A DNA stretch of 64,000 bases from NCBI GenBank assembly GCA_040386155.1, contig JAZKFZ010000001.1, positions 558,001 to 622,000 of the forward strand, in the 5' to 3' direction. Positions within the stretch are counted from its first letter, which is position 1. Every line of letters starts with the position of its first letter. This stretch comes from M0103 sp040386155. GTDB lineage: Bacteria > Bacteroidota > Bacteroidia > Flavobacteriales_D > Crocinitomicaceae. The translations under genes were made by a program, and so were the position numbers. The notes under the pieces were generated by a model. The model saw nothing but the letters and a program-made list of their open reading frames with translations. It ran no database searches and was not told where the DNA came from. Positions 1-7,711 of this stretch are shown piece after piece.

Positions 1-10
1 TTTTAGAAAT

Positions 11-697
11 ATGAATCATTTTATTACAACTTTATCTGTATTTGCCTTAAGCTTCACTGCTCTAGCACAAACGGAATCTGCAACTGCAACAGCTGATTGG
101 AGTCCAGAAATTTACCAAGTAGGAAAAATGTATCCTGGGTACATTATTAACTTGGACGGTGATACCATCCAAGGATTTATCAAAGCTGACCAACGTTGTT
201 CTATCGCGGGAATAGGCTCTAGTAACCAAAATACCTGTGCGTTTTATGTAAACGAAGCAGACAAAAAGCCGGCACAAAAATACAAGCCTGCAGATTTGAA
301 AGGGTACAAGATTGCTGATAAAGTATATGAATCAATCAAGTATAGCGGTGGTCTATTAAAAGCACCGAACTTTAACTTGGTGGTGCAAGAAGGTGCAATT
401 CGCATGTATGAATGGTATGCTACAAAAGAAAATTATGCTTCTATTTCAAAACAAAGTGGAGAAACTTGGTTGCAATATGATGCGCGTCGTTTCGACTCAA
501 AGCAAGTTGTAGCAAAAGAAGGAACAGATCCAATTGAAGTGTCTATGTTGGGATTGTCTTTCGCTAAGAAAATGCCTGAAATGATTGCTGATCATAAAGA
601 ATTGGCTGCTAAAGTGGCGAATAAAGAAAAAGGCTATGGTTTCCTTCGTATCTATGAAGTGATTGATGAGTACAATAAATGGAAAGCAAATAACTAA
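11..697 (+). CDS. Secreted protein of unknown function
   Basis: A 228-residue protein that I do not recognise. The first 19-20 residues form a standard Sec signal peptide (short N-region, hydrophobic core, cleavage after TALAQ), so the protein is exported. The mature part contains a motif around residues 44-55 (LDGDTIQGFI) of a kind often seen in secreted Bacteroidota proteins of unknown role, where GDTI..G.I recurs. Two cysteines near residues 63 and 76 could form a disulfide. The next gene, also exported, begins 7 bp after the stop, so the two are probably co-transcribed. The start is the first ATG and gives the complete signal peptide. No catalytic motif is visible. Confidence 0.8.
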   Translation: MNHFITTLSVFALSFTALAQTESATATADWSPEIYQVGKMYPGYIINLDGDTIQGFIKADQRCSIAGIGSSNQNTCAFYVNEADKKPAQKYKPADLKGYKIADKVYESIKYSGGLLKAPNFNLVVQEGAIRMYEWYATKENYASISKQSGETWLQYDARRFDSKQVVAKEGTDPIEVSMLGLSFAKKMPEMIADHKELAAKVANKEKGYGFLRIYEVIDEYNKWKANN

Positions 698-704
698 GAA
701 AAGA

Positions 705-2282
705 ATGAAAAGTTGTTTAGCTTTCGTTTTTGCAATCACTAGCTTTCTTGGTGTTGCTCAAACAGTTACCGTTGCAAGTACCGAAGAATATACCAACCAG
801 TTGCAAAATGCGTATTGGACCAGGGTGTTAGGTCAGGATGAAAACGGCTACTATCTTTTACGTGAATATGGCCCAATTACGAATTCAAAAATTGTGTTGG
901 AAAAATATTCTCCTGCTTTAAAATTAGTGTATGCTACAGATATTGAAGCTACGTCTGGAACATTCAATGATTCAAAACTGCACCGTTTAACAGAAATGTC
1001 GAATGGGTCTATTTATGTCTTTTTAGAAGGATGGAGTAAGGCAGCAGCTCAGAATTCATTTATTCTTAAGCGTGTAAACGAAGATGGAACATTGGATGCT
1101 GAAGATGTTGTTTTGGAAACAGAACCATCAGCGGGACAGATGAAAAGTGCTAATTATTCGATTAGCTTTTCTCCCGATGGATCAAAATTATTGGTGTTGA
1201 CACAGAAGCCTTTTGTGAAAGATGGTCCCGAAGGGATTCGCTTGCAAGTGTTCGAAACTAAAAGCTTCACGTCCATTTGGAAAAAAGATGTTGCTCTTGC
1301 CAATACTTCTGAGCGCTTTCCGAGAAATGACATTCAAGTGAATAATGAAGGTGTTGCGTTTATGTTTAAGGACATTAAAATTTCAAACAAAGAGCATCAG
1401 TATCAATTATTGACGTATTCAAATGATGTTGAGAAATTGCAAAATTTGAATTTTAACGTATACGCTCCAGGAAAAAACAAAATGATGATCAACAAAGCTG
1501 GTCACTTGCTTGTGTGCGGCACATTGTATCCAGCTGGAGGAAGAGCCGACGATTGGCAAGGAATTTTGTTCTTGGAGGCAAGCCCACAAGGTGAGATTGT
1601 TAGCTTGAAAACTGACATGATTCCTGCGGATATTCAAGCGCAAGCTGGAGTACCTGTGAAAAATGGAATTTTGCCGAATTTTGCATTTAAAGACGTATTG
1701 CCAAAATCTGACGGTGGATATATTTTATTGATGGAAGAACAAAAGGAATTCAAAAACATCGTTGGACAAACAACGCCTCCTGTGTATGAATACGATCTTA
1801 CCTTTGGTAATGCTTTGGCACTGTCATTCGATGCGAAAGGAACTCTTTTATGGTCTACATCGCTTGAAAAGAAGCAGACAGAAAAAACAAAAGATCCCAA
1901 ATTGAAATTCGGTTCGTTTGCCTACCAATTGAAAAACGATAAATTGTATTTAGTGTGGAATTTCACTGCTTTGCAACGAGATTTAGTAAGTGGGTACCGT
2001 TATTGGATGGATAAAAATGGAAGTAAAATCAATATCGATAATTTGTTCGGGAAAGAAGCTTTCTATCCAACTTTGTTGACAGTAATTGATGCCAATGGAC
2101 GATTTGAATTTTCAGATCGTACATTTAGCTCATTGCCACTTGACGAAATTCAAAAGCCTAACGCTTTCCCAATGGCGATTGATCCTTCCATGTTCTTTGC
2201 TACTGACAAAGGAATGGTGATTTTATCCCACATGCCGGGCATTGAAGCAAAACGATTTAAATTTAATACGATTGGGTATTAA
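705..2282 (+). CDS. Secreted protein of unknown function, probably beta-propeller-like
   Basis: A 525-residue exported protein of unknown function. I place the start at the ATG at 705 rather than the upstream TTG/ATG at 663-668, because it gives a clean signal peptide (MKSCLAFVFAITSFLGVAQ) and leaves a 7-bp gap after the preceding gene. The mature chain has spaced segments such as ISFSPDGSKLLVLTQ and SDGGYILLMEE, which resemble blade strands of propeller proteins; this is a structural guess only. No sorting domain is seen at the C-terminus, so it is more likely periplasmic or outer-membrane associated than a type IX substrate. It ends just upstream of a strong terminator, so it is probably the last gene of its operon. 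Confidence 0.8.
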   Translation: MKSCLAFVFAITSFLGVAQTVTVASTEEYTNQLQNAYWTRVLGQDENGYYLLREYGPITNSKIVLEKYSPALKLVYATDIEATSGTFNDSKLHRLTEMSNGSIYVFLEGWSKAAAQNSFILKRVNEDGTLDAEDVVLETEPSAGQMKSANYSISFSPDGSKLLVLTQKPFVKDGPEGIRLQVFETKSFTSIWKKDVALANTSERFPRNDIQVNNEGVAFMFKDIKISNKEHQYQLLTYSNDVEKLQNLNFNVYAPGKNKMMINKAGHLLVCGTLYPAGGRADDWQGILFLEASPQGEIVSLKTDMIPADIQAQAGVPVKNGILPNFAFKDVLPKSDGGYILLMEEQKEFKNIVGQTTPPVYEYDLTFGNALALSFDAKGTLLWSTSLEKKQTEKTKDPKLKFGSFAYQLKNDKLYLVWNFTALQRDLVSGYRYWMDKNGSKINIDNLFGKEAFYPTLLTVIDANGRFEFSDRTFSSLPLDEIQKPNAFPMAIDPSMFFATDKGMVILSHMPGIEAKRFKFNTIGY

Positions 2283-2320
2283 TAATTGTTATTGATAAAT
2301 CTCATTGGACGAAAAAAATA

Positions 2321-2363
2321 AAAACCGCAGGGGCGAAGCATCTTTCGCCCCTGCGGTTTTTTT
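2321..2363 (+). terminator. Rho-independent terminator with a 16-bp perfect stem
   Basis: The arm at 2321-2336 is exactly complementary to 2345-2360 with an 8-nt loop between them, GC-rich in the middle and A/T at the base, and followed by a run of T to 2363. It terminates the two secreted-protein genes upstream. The A-run on the left arm means it could also act on the minus strand. Confidence 0.85.
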
Positions 2364-2459
2364 ATATTTTATCAATCCATTTTTTTATTTTTTCGTCCCT
2401 ACGTTTTTTCGCCCCACTGTCATTTATCAATTTTTAACTGTTCATTGTTCATTGAAACG

Positions 2460-2467
2460 TATCTTTG
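2460..2467 (+). promoter_or_regulatory. Bacteroidota -7 box (TATCTTTG)
   Basis: TATCTTTG matches the TAnnTTTG consensus exactly and lies 12 nt before the ATG at 2480. A TTG lies at 2445-2447, closer than the usual 17-23 nt, so the -33 element is uncertain. The box supports the ATG at 2480 over the in-frame TTG at 2465, which lies inside it. Confidence 0.55.
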
Positions 2468-2479
2468 CAGAAAAAGAAT

Positions 2480-2995
2480 ATGAAAGCACGCACTGCAGCA
2501 GAAACATTATCGATTACGACAAGAGTGGTACTTCCTAATGATACCAACACTTTAGGAAATCTCTTTGGAGGTCAATTATTGGCGTGGATGGATGTTATTG
2601 CGAGTGTTTCAGCACACCGTCATTCAAAACGAGTGGTTGTAACAGCTTCTGTGAACAATGTATCCTTTCAAAAACCCATCAAACATGCGTCTATTGTTAC
2701 CTTGGAAGCAAAGGTTTCTCGTGCTTTTAGCTCATCGATGGAGGTTTTTGTGGATGTTTTTATTGAAGACCCAGTAACAGGAGTTCGTGAAAAATCGAAT
2801 GAGGCAATTTATACCTTTGTTGCTGTTGATCAAAATGGTGGTCCAATTCAAGTTCCTGAGTTAATTCCTGAAACTCAAGAAGAAATTGAGCGTTTTACTG
2901 GAGCACTTCGAAGAAGACAATTGAGTCTTATTTTGGCTGGAAAGATGAAAGCTTCCGAAGCAACAGAATTAAAGAAGTTGTTTTTAGGGGAGTAA
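2480..2995 (+). CDS. Acyl-CoA thioesterase, hotdog fold (YciA/BACH type)
   Basis: A 171-residue single-hotdog thioesterase that should hydrolyse acyl-CoA to free acid and CoA in the cytoplasm. The motif near residues 20-36 (NDTNTLGNLFGGQLLAW followed by MD) is the family hallmark, carrying the N/D residues associated with the active site and the start of the long hotdog helix. The segment VVVTASVNNVSFQKPI is the following core strand region. Length fits the single-domain members. The ATG at 2480 lies 12 nt after a consensus -7 box; the upstream TTG at 2465 falls inside that box and is rejected. The 3' end overlaps the convergent glycosyltransferase gene by 12 bp. Confidence 0.88.
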   Translation: MKARTAAETLSITTRVVLPNDTNTLGNLFGGQLLAWMDVIASVSAHRHSKRVVVTASVNNVSFQKPIKHASIVTLEAKVSRAFSSSMEVFVDVFIEDPVTGVREKSNEAIYTFVAVDQNGGPIQVPELIPETQEEIERFTGALRRRQLSLILAGKMKASEATELKKLFLGE

Positions 2996-3964
2996 ATCTT
3001 GCTTGATTGCTTTTGCATCCTGCTTCATCATGCAATTGAAGTGACCTTTCGGACATTTTTGAAAGCCTATTTTTGAACAAGGTCGGCACGAAAGATCTTT
3101 TACTTCATGGATAGAAAATAGGTTTTTGTTCATGGGATAGTAAGGATACATTCCTAATTCTGGTACTGTTGAACCCCAAATACTTACAATTTTTGTATTG
3201 AAACAGCTTGCAATGTGCATCATACCGGTATCGTTGGTAATGAGCAAACGCGCTTGCTCCACAATACTAGCTGATTGATTCAAACTGTATTTTCCGCAAG
3301 TTGATTGAATTGTACAATTGGGAAGAAGACGAATTAGCTCATTTGCTTTTTCTTGGTCCATTGCTCCACCGACAATAACGATTGGTTCCTTAATTTCGCT
3401 GAGAATTTCTACCCATTTTGTGCTGGTAGTCTGTTTTGTGGCAAATTGAGCACCAATGGCGATTGCAATAAAATGTTTTTTTTCAATACCAAGTTGTGAT
3501 TGAACATCAACTTGATCTTCAGTAGAAAGATAATATTCGCAGTTCTTAAGCTCATTGACTACGCCTAACTTTGCCACTGCAATAAAATAGCGATCAACAA
3601 TGTGAAGATTTGGCATTGACTGCCATCGAAAATTTACCAAGAGCCATTTTTTGAAATTTAGCTTTGGAAATGAATACGATTTTCGACGCAAGCTTAATTT
3701 CAGTCCCAGTGTGCGTGTATTTTTATGTAGATCTATGATACAGTCGTAGTGTTCCTTTTTTAGCTCAGAAATGCGCTCTTTGGGTGATTTTTCAAAAGTG
3801 ATCAATTGATCAATGTTCGGATTATTGACAAGAATAGACTGAAATGATTTTTTTGTTAAATAGTGAATTTCTATATTCTCCAACTGAGATTTTAACGCTG
3901 CAACAACAGGTGTAGTAAGCACAATGTCACCAATAGAACTAAAACGAAGCACAAGAATTTTCAC
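2984..3964 (-). CDS. Glycosyltransferase family 9 (ADP-heptose:LPS heptosyltransferase-like)
   Basis: A 326-residue GT-B enzyme of family GT9, which transfers heptose or a related sugar to the inner core of lipopolysaccharide at the cytoplasmic face of the inner membrane. The N-terminus (ILVLRFSSIGDIVLTTP) is the GT9 signature, and the segment LLITNDTGMMHIAS around residues 240-253 is the C-terminal donor-binding motif. A cluster of cysteines near the C-terminus (CRPCSKIGFQKCPKGHFNCM) is common in Bacteroidota members. Donor and acceptor cannot be told from sequence. The start codon is GTG and lies 4 nt after a -7-like box, so the mRNA may be leaderless. It is read in the same direction as the two envelope-glycan genes upstream of it, with 52 bp between. 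Confidence 0.9.
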   Translation of the reverse strand: MKILVLRFSSIGDIVLTTPVVAALKSQLENIEIHYLTKKSFQSILVNNPNIDQLITFEKSPKERISELKKEHYDCIIDLHKNTRTLGLKLSLRRKSYSFPKLNFKKWLLVNFRWQSMPNLHIVDRYFIAVAKLGVVNELKNCEYYLSTEDQVDVQSQLGIEKKHFIAIAIGAQFATKQTTSTKWVEILSEIKEPIVIVGGAMDQEKANELIRLLPNCTIQSTCGKYSLNQSASIVEQARLLITNDTGMMHIASCFNTKIVSIWGSTVPELGMYPYYPMNKNLFSIHEVKDLSCRPCSKIGFQKCPKGHFNCMMKQDAKAIKQDLLP

Positions 3965-3968
3965 GGCT

Positions 3969-3976
3969 TAAAGTTA
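3969..3976 (-). promoter_or_regulatory. -7-like box (TAACTTTA) abutting a start codon
   Basis: On the minus strand TAACTTTA differs from TAnnTTTG only in the last base and sits 4 nt before the GTG start of the GT9 gene. The transcript would begin at or next to the start codon. Confidence 0.35.
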
Positions 3977-4016
3977 CGGAATAAATTTAGCTGAATGAAC
4001 GTCGATACTGTTACTT

Positions 4017-5483
4017 CTATTTCTGATTCGTTTTCCAGACCTCGATGTACTCATTTGCATTGCGAGGATTGAGTTTGAAGAGAATATCATCTACGAAACT
4101 TGCCTCACATTTTTTATGCAATTGCATCTTAGGAAATTCCTTTTTGTAGGCTGCAATGCGCTGTTTGATGTTTTTCTTGTCGAGAAAGAAAATGTAATCG
4201 TAGCCATATTGCGGATTTTCAATTAATGGTGATGTAGGGTCGGAGCGATCAATCATGTGACAGTTCCAACTTCGGGCATAGAATTTTGGGAGTAGATATA
4301 TTCTACCCGAACCAGTTCCCTCCACTAAAATCCACTCTTGTTCTATTTTATCATTATAAATGGAATGCATCGATTCTACCCGCGATTTCTTTGTGTACAT
4401 CGTTGTTGCAATTGCTAATAGCGGAATGTTTAAAATCCAGAAAGCTATAATTGATCCTTTCCACCATTTTTGAGCCATTCGCTTATTTATTTCTGAAAAT
4501 CCAATGCTGCCCAAAATAATGAAGAATGGCAAAACAGACAAAATAAACCGTTCTTGACGGTTAGGATAGAAGGTGTGAAAGAGTAAAAACAACATGGTAG
4601 GAAGAAACAAAAGGGTATATTTTCTCCACGAACGAAGGAAGCCTATCATCAAAAGCACACCCAATGGAACTAAGCAAGCACCCATTAACACAAAGAAATA
4701 CATGAAGTAGTTGCTGTTCGGCATGTAGGTGGTGCCTTGGTTGGAATTGTAAATGAAGTAGGCTAAAAATTCTGCAAATGGATAGCCCCAAATTAAGAAA
4801 TCGACCAAGCCTTGCGTTAAAGAGAAAATTAGTGCGTTACCGATACAAAACCAAAATGCTTTTTTCCACTCTTTTTTGAAGAGCAATACCACCACAAATC
4901 CAAAAGAAAGCAAGGCCAATTGATAGCGAAATGAAATGGCAAAACCGACTAAAATTCCTGCCCAAAAATCTGTTGACTTACCTTGATTCTTCAATAATAA
5001 CCAAGTTCCCCATAAAAGAAAAGGGAGTACAGCTACTTCAACTAAATTTCTTACCGATAGAAAAGGCATCAACCAAAGTAAGCCAATGATCCATCCAACA
5101 GCAAATGCATTTTTGCGATTCGATAATTTTTCAGTGATTTTGAAACTGTACACCACCACCAACATCGATAGAAGCGCATGTAAAATTCTGTCGATATACA
5201 TCCAAGTACTCGGATTTTTTATTCCAAAGAAATTTAGAATCTCGAAAAGAATCCAGTTCAAACCCGTGTAGGTGTAGCTGTGGCCTTGAGGAATTCCATT
5301 GCTTCGAGGCGACCATGGAAACCAATGATTGTAGTCGAAGCCATCTACCCACGATCCTGCAGCTTCAACAATCAGGAAATGATCGTCGACCATGCCATAT
5401 CCAGGCGAAAAAATAGCAGCGATAATGCGCACCAAAAGTGCCGTTATTAAGAGGTTGCGGTATGACGAAAAGAACTGTGTCAT
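4017..5483 (-). CDS. Polytopic membrane glycosyltransferase, GT22 (Alg9-like) type
   Basis: A 488-residue integral membrane protein with about nine or ten hydrophobic segments and a soluble C-terminal tail. It resembles GT-C transferases that use a lipid-linked sugar donor. An acidic motif in the first extracytoplasmic loop (residues about 32-36, VDDHF) is the expected catalytic acidic pair, and the segment HTFYPNRQERFILSVLPF around residues 305-322 matches the HKEERF-type motif of GT22 mannosyltransferases. Its start overlaps the stop of the LtaS-like gene by 4 bp (ATGA), so the two are translationally coupled. Together with the GT9 gene this suggests a lipopolysaccharide or surface-glycan role. 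Sugar specificity is unknown. Confidence 0.8.
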   Translation of the reverse strand: MTQFFSSYRNLLITALLVRIIAAIFSPGYGMVDDHFLIVEAAGSWVDGFDYNHWFPWSPRSNGIPQGHSYTYTGLNWILFEILNFFGIKNPSTWMYIDRILHALLSMLVVVYSFKITEKLSNRKNAFAVGWIIGLLWLMPFLSVRNLVEVAVLPFLLWGTWLLLKNQGKSTDFWAGILVGFAISFRYQLALLSFGFVVVLLFKKEWKKAFWFCIGNALIFSLTQGLVDFLIWGYPFAEFLAYFIYNSNQGTTYMPNSNYFMYFFVLMGACLVPLGVLLMIGFLRSWRKYTLLFLPTMLFLLFHTFYPNRQERFILSVLPFFIILGSIGFSEINKRMAQKWWKGSIIAFWILNIPLLAIATTMYTKKSRVESMHSIYNDKIEQEWILVEGTGSGRIYLLPKFYARSWNCHMIDRSDPTSPLIENPQYGYDYIFFLDKKNIKQRIAAYKKEFPKMQLHKKCEASFVDDILFKLNPRNANEYIEVWKTNQK

Positions 5484-7351
5484 AGATTTTTAAATTCGTC
5501 GTAGATCAGTGACATGAATGAATAGCAGCGCCGCGACTCTATCTTGAAGTTTGTCGAATCATAATTTTTCTCAGGATAGGTTTTGCTATCGAGGTGGTAG
5601 GTGAAATTCCCTTTTGGAGTAATCCATCCATAGCCACGATTGATGTTGTGCAAGGCGAATTCTGGTGCAGCAGGATTCATCAAGTCTTTGCTCCAATGGA
5701 AGCGTTTGAAATCCATTTTCAGTTGATAAAGCAAGGTGCGCGAAATATCTGCTTGCGACCCCAGTTTGCTAATTCGTTTTCCTCGGTATTCTTTTTTGAT
5801 GGGCTCTCCATAAAACAAAAGTGGAATTTTGAAGTAATTCTTCGACCCTGGATTTGCTTCATAAGGGGAAGCATGACCATGATCGGCTACAAAGATGAAC
5901 ACCGTGTTTTTGTACCACGATTCTTTCTTGCAATTTTGGAGAAAATCGAATAGACATTTGTCAGAATAGTACATCGAGTTCATGAAATGATCGTTGGGGT
6001 CTTTCCATTTCTTGGAATTTTTAGCAGGGAAATCATACGGCGAATGAGTGCTACCTGTAAATGCACATTGCAAAAATGGTTGTTTTGTGGTATTGATTTT
6101 TTTCAAAAACAAGTTGAATAAATCTTTGTCGTAGTAGTTTAGCTTGCCGTGCGGTAAATTACTCGGGAAGTCGTCCTCATCTTCTACCGTTGTAAAATTA
6201 TGTTCTGTGAAATAGCTTCCAATGTTACCATACTTCAAATCACCACTAAAAATGTAATGTGAAGAATATCCCTGTTCCTGAAGGACTTGATTAATTGCTG
6301 GAATTTTTCTGTTTTTATCTGGCTGCTTAGATATATAGATTTCGGGAAGAGCAGGATAACCACTAAAAATACATGCGTTTCCCACCTCTGAAGTACCGCC
6401 AGTAGCATAAATATTTGTGAAAAGCACTCCTTCGTTGGCCAATTCATCGAAATGTGGTGTGGCGCCTTCTTGACCGGAGATGGTACCCACAGCATTGCCA
6501 GTCCAACTTTCGAGTAATACGATAACAATGTTTGGTTTAGCACCCTCGATGAAATAATTACTATGTTCAACATCGTACGTAAAAAAATCGCTTAGTTGTT
6601 CTAAGGCTTCCTTTTCCTTCACTACTGGAAATTGTGCATTGGCGCTACTGCTCATGTACAACAACATGTTTCGCGCGAAAAAATAGTTTGAATTAACGGC
6701 TAAATCATTCGCGAAATAATGGCGAGAATAATAGGCGGAATCCATATTGATGGGAATTTGCTGTAACCCGCCTCGAGCGACAATGATCGATAGCGGCGCA
6801 GCAATAACAAGCGTTAAAATTGCCGAAAAAGTTCTCTCAACCGTAGCATAACTTTCAGGGAAACTTAATTTAACGATGCGCTTCATCAAAAAGAAACCAA
6901 TGAGGAGTTGTAATACAAAGTAGGCAATAAAGGCGATTGTCATTCCAATTTCAGCTGTTCTTGCTACTTCATCGGGATTAATTAAATGGGTGAAAATGCG
7001 CGAGGAAAGTTTATGATTCCATTCTGGGTAGGTAGTAATTTCTCCTGCTGAAACAAGAGAACAGAAAGTAAATTCAATCACTAAGACAGTATAGAACAGC
7101 CCCTTCGTTAATCTTCCAGGTTTTATCGTGTAAATTGCAAGTAAAACTAGTAGTGGAAGATTAAAAAACGATGCAGTTGCTAAGTCCAATCGAAGCGCAG
7201 CAAGGAATGATTTCGACCATTCAACAAAGCCGATCGTGGCAAATTTATCGTAGATGTGAAAAGAGAATAGCAATCGATGCAAGGTAAAAACGACCATCCA
7301 AAATAAGTACAAACGTAAAATTTGTTTAAAGTAATTGTTAAAAGATTGCAT
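5480..7351 (-). CDS. LtaS-like membrane phosphoglycerol transferase / sulfatase-fold enzyme
   Basis: A 623-residue protein with about five N-terminal membrane segments (residues 1-190) and an extracytoplasmic alkaline-phosphatase-fold domain (about 265-560). It belongs to the lipoteichoic-acid-synthase/OpgB-type family that moves phosphoglycerol or phosphoethanolamine from lipids to surface glycans. The visible metal ligands and nucleophile are the Glu of IVLLESWTGNA, the Thr in ATGGTSEVG, and the Asp-His pair of FVADHGHASP, so it appears active. The ATG at 7351 is chosen because an in-frame TTG at 7357 lies inside a perfect -7 box. It heads an operon with the GT22-like gene. The substrate in a Gram-negative envelope is not known; lipopolysaccharide or periplasmic glycan decoration is plausible. 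Confidence 0.85.
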   Translation of the reverse strand: MQSFNNYFKQILRLYLFWMVVFTLHRLLFSFHIYDKFATIGFVEWSKSFLAALRLDLATASFFNLPLLVLLAIYTIKPGRLTKGLFYTVLVIEFTFCSLVSAGEITTYPEWNHKLSSRIFTHLINPDEVARTAEIGMTIAFIAYFVLQLLIGFFLMKRIVKLSFPESYATVERTFSAILTLVIAAPLSIIVARGGLQQIPINMDSAYYSRHYFANDLAVNSNYFFARNMLLYMSSSANAQFPVVKEKEALEQLSDFFTYDVEHSNYFIEGAKPNIVIVLLESWTGNAVGTISGQEGATPHFDELANEGVLFTNIYATGGTSEVGNACIFSGYPALPEIYISKQPDKNRKIPAINQVLQEQGYSSHYIFSGDLKYGNIGSYFTEHNFTTVEDEDDFPSNLPHGKLNYYDKDLFNLFLKKINTTKQPFLQCAFTGSTHSPYDFPAKNSKKWKDPNDHFMNSMYYSDKCLFDFLQNCKKESWYKNTVFIFVADHGHASPYEANPGSKNYFKIPLLFYGEPIKKEYRGKRISKLGSQADISRTLLYQLKMDFKRFHWSKDLMNPAAPEFALHNINRGYGWITPKGNFTYHLDSKTYPEKNYDSTNFKIESRRCYSFMSLIYDEFKNL

Positions 7352-7354
7352 AAA

Positions 7355-7362
7355 CAAATGTA
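7355..7362 (-). promoter_or_regulatory. -7 box (TACATTTG) 3 nt before the LtaS-like start
   Basis: The minus-strand TACATTTG matches TAnnTTTG and is followed after 3 nt by the ATG at 7351, predicting a leaderless or nearly leaderless transcript. No clear TTG -33 element is visible at the usual distance. Confidence 0.5.
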
Positions 7363-7389
7363 GGATTTTTAAGTGAAACTAACATTTGT

Positions 7390-7397
7390 TAACTTTG
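7390..7397 (+). promoter_or_regulatory. -7 box (TAACTTTG) for thioredoxin
   Basis: TAACTTTG matches the consensus and ends 14 nt before the ATG at 7412. It would lie inside the coding region if the GTG at 7373 were used, which argues against that start. It is divergent from the -7 box at 7355-7362, 27 bp away. Confidence 0.55.
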
Positions 7398-7411
7398 TGA
7401 AAACACATCAA

Positions 7412-7711
7412 ATGGGCAAATTCAATGATATTATCAAAAGTGACGTTCCAACATTAGTAGATTTCTATGCTACTTGGTGTGGGCCTTGCCAAACAATGCA
7501 TCCGATTCTTGATAAATTGAAAGTTGAGATGGGGGATAAAATCCGTGTGCTAAAAATCGATATCGATAAGAACATTGATGTGGCTGAAAAGTTCAAAATC
7601 AAAGGGGTTCCCACATTTATGTTATTCAAAAATGGCGCGTCTTTATGGCGACAATCGGGTGCTATGGATTTAGCAACACTGAAAAAGAGGGTACTAGCGG
7701 GTTTATCTTAA
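7412..7711 (+). CDS. trxA: Thioredoxin
   Basis: A 99-residue thioredoxin, a cytoplasmic protein-disulfide reductant normally recycled by thioredoxin reductase. The active site is FYATWCGPCQTM (residues about 19-30), the classical WCGPC motif, and the cis-proline motif is GVPTFMLF. There is no signal peptide. The length is that of a minimal single-domain thioredoxin. The ATG at 7412 is preferred over the GTG at 7373 because a -7 box lies between them. The last 9 bp overlap the convergent gliding-type gene. Bacteroidota carry several thioredoxin-like proteins, so this need not be the only or main one. Confidence 0.9.
   Translation: MGKFNDIIKSDVPTLVDFYATWCGPCQTMHPILDKLKVEMGDKIRVLKIDIDKNIDVAEKFKIKGVPTFMLFKNGASLWRQSGAMDLATLKKRVLAGLS

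Noticed and set aside
2305..2538. Plus-strand ORF across the terminator at 2321-2363
   Set aside because: It runs through a perfect terminator hairpin, has low-complexity Phe-rich translation and overlaps the thioesterase start.
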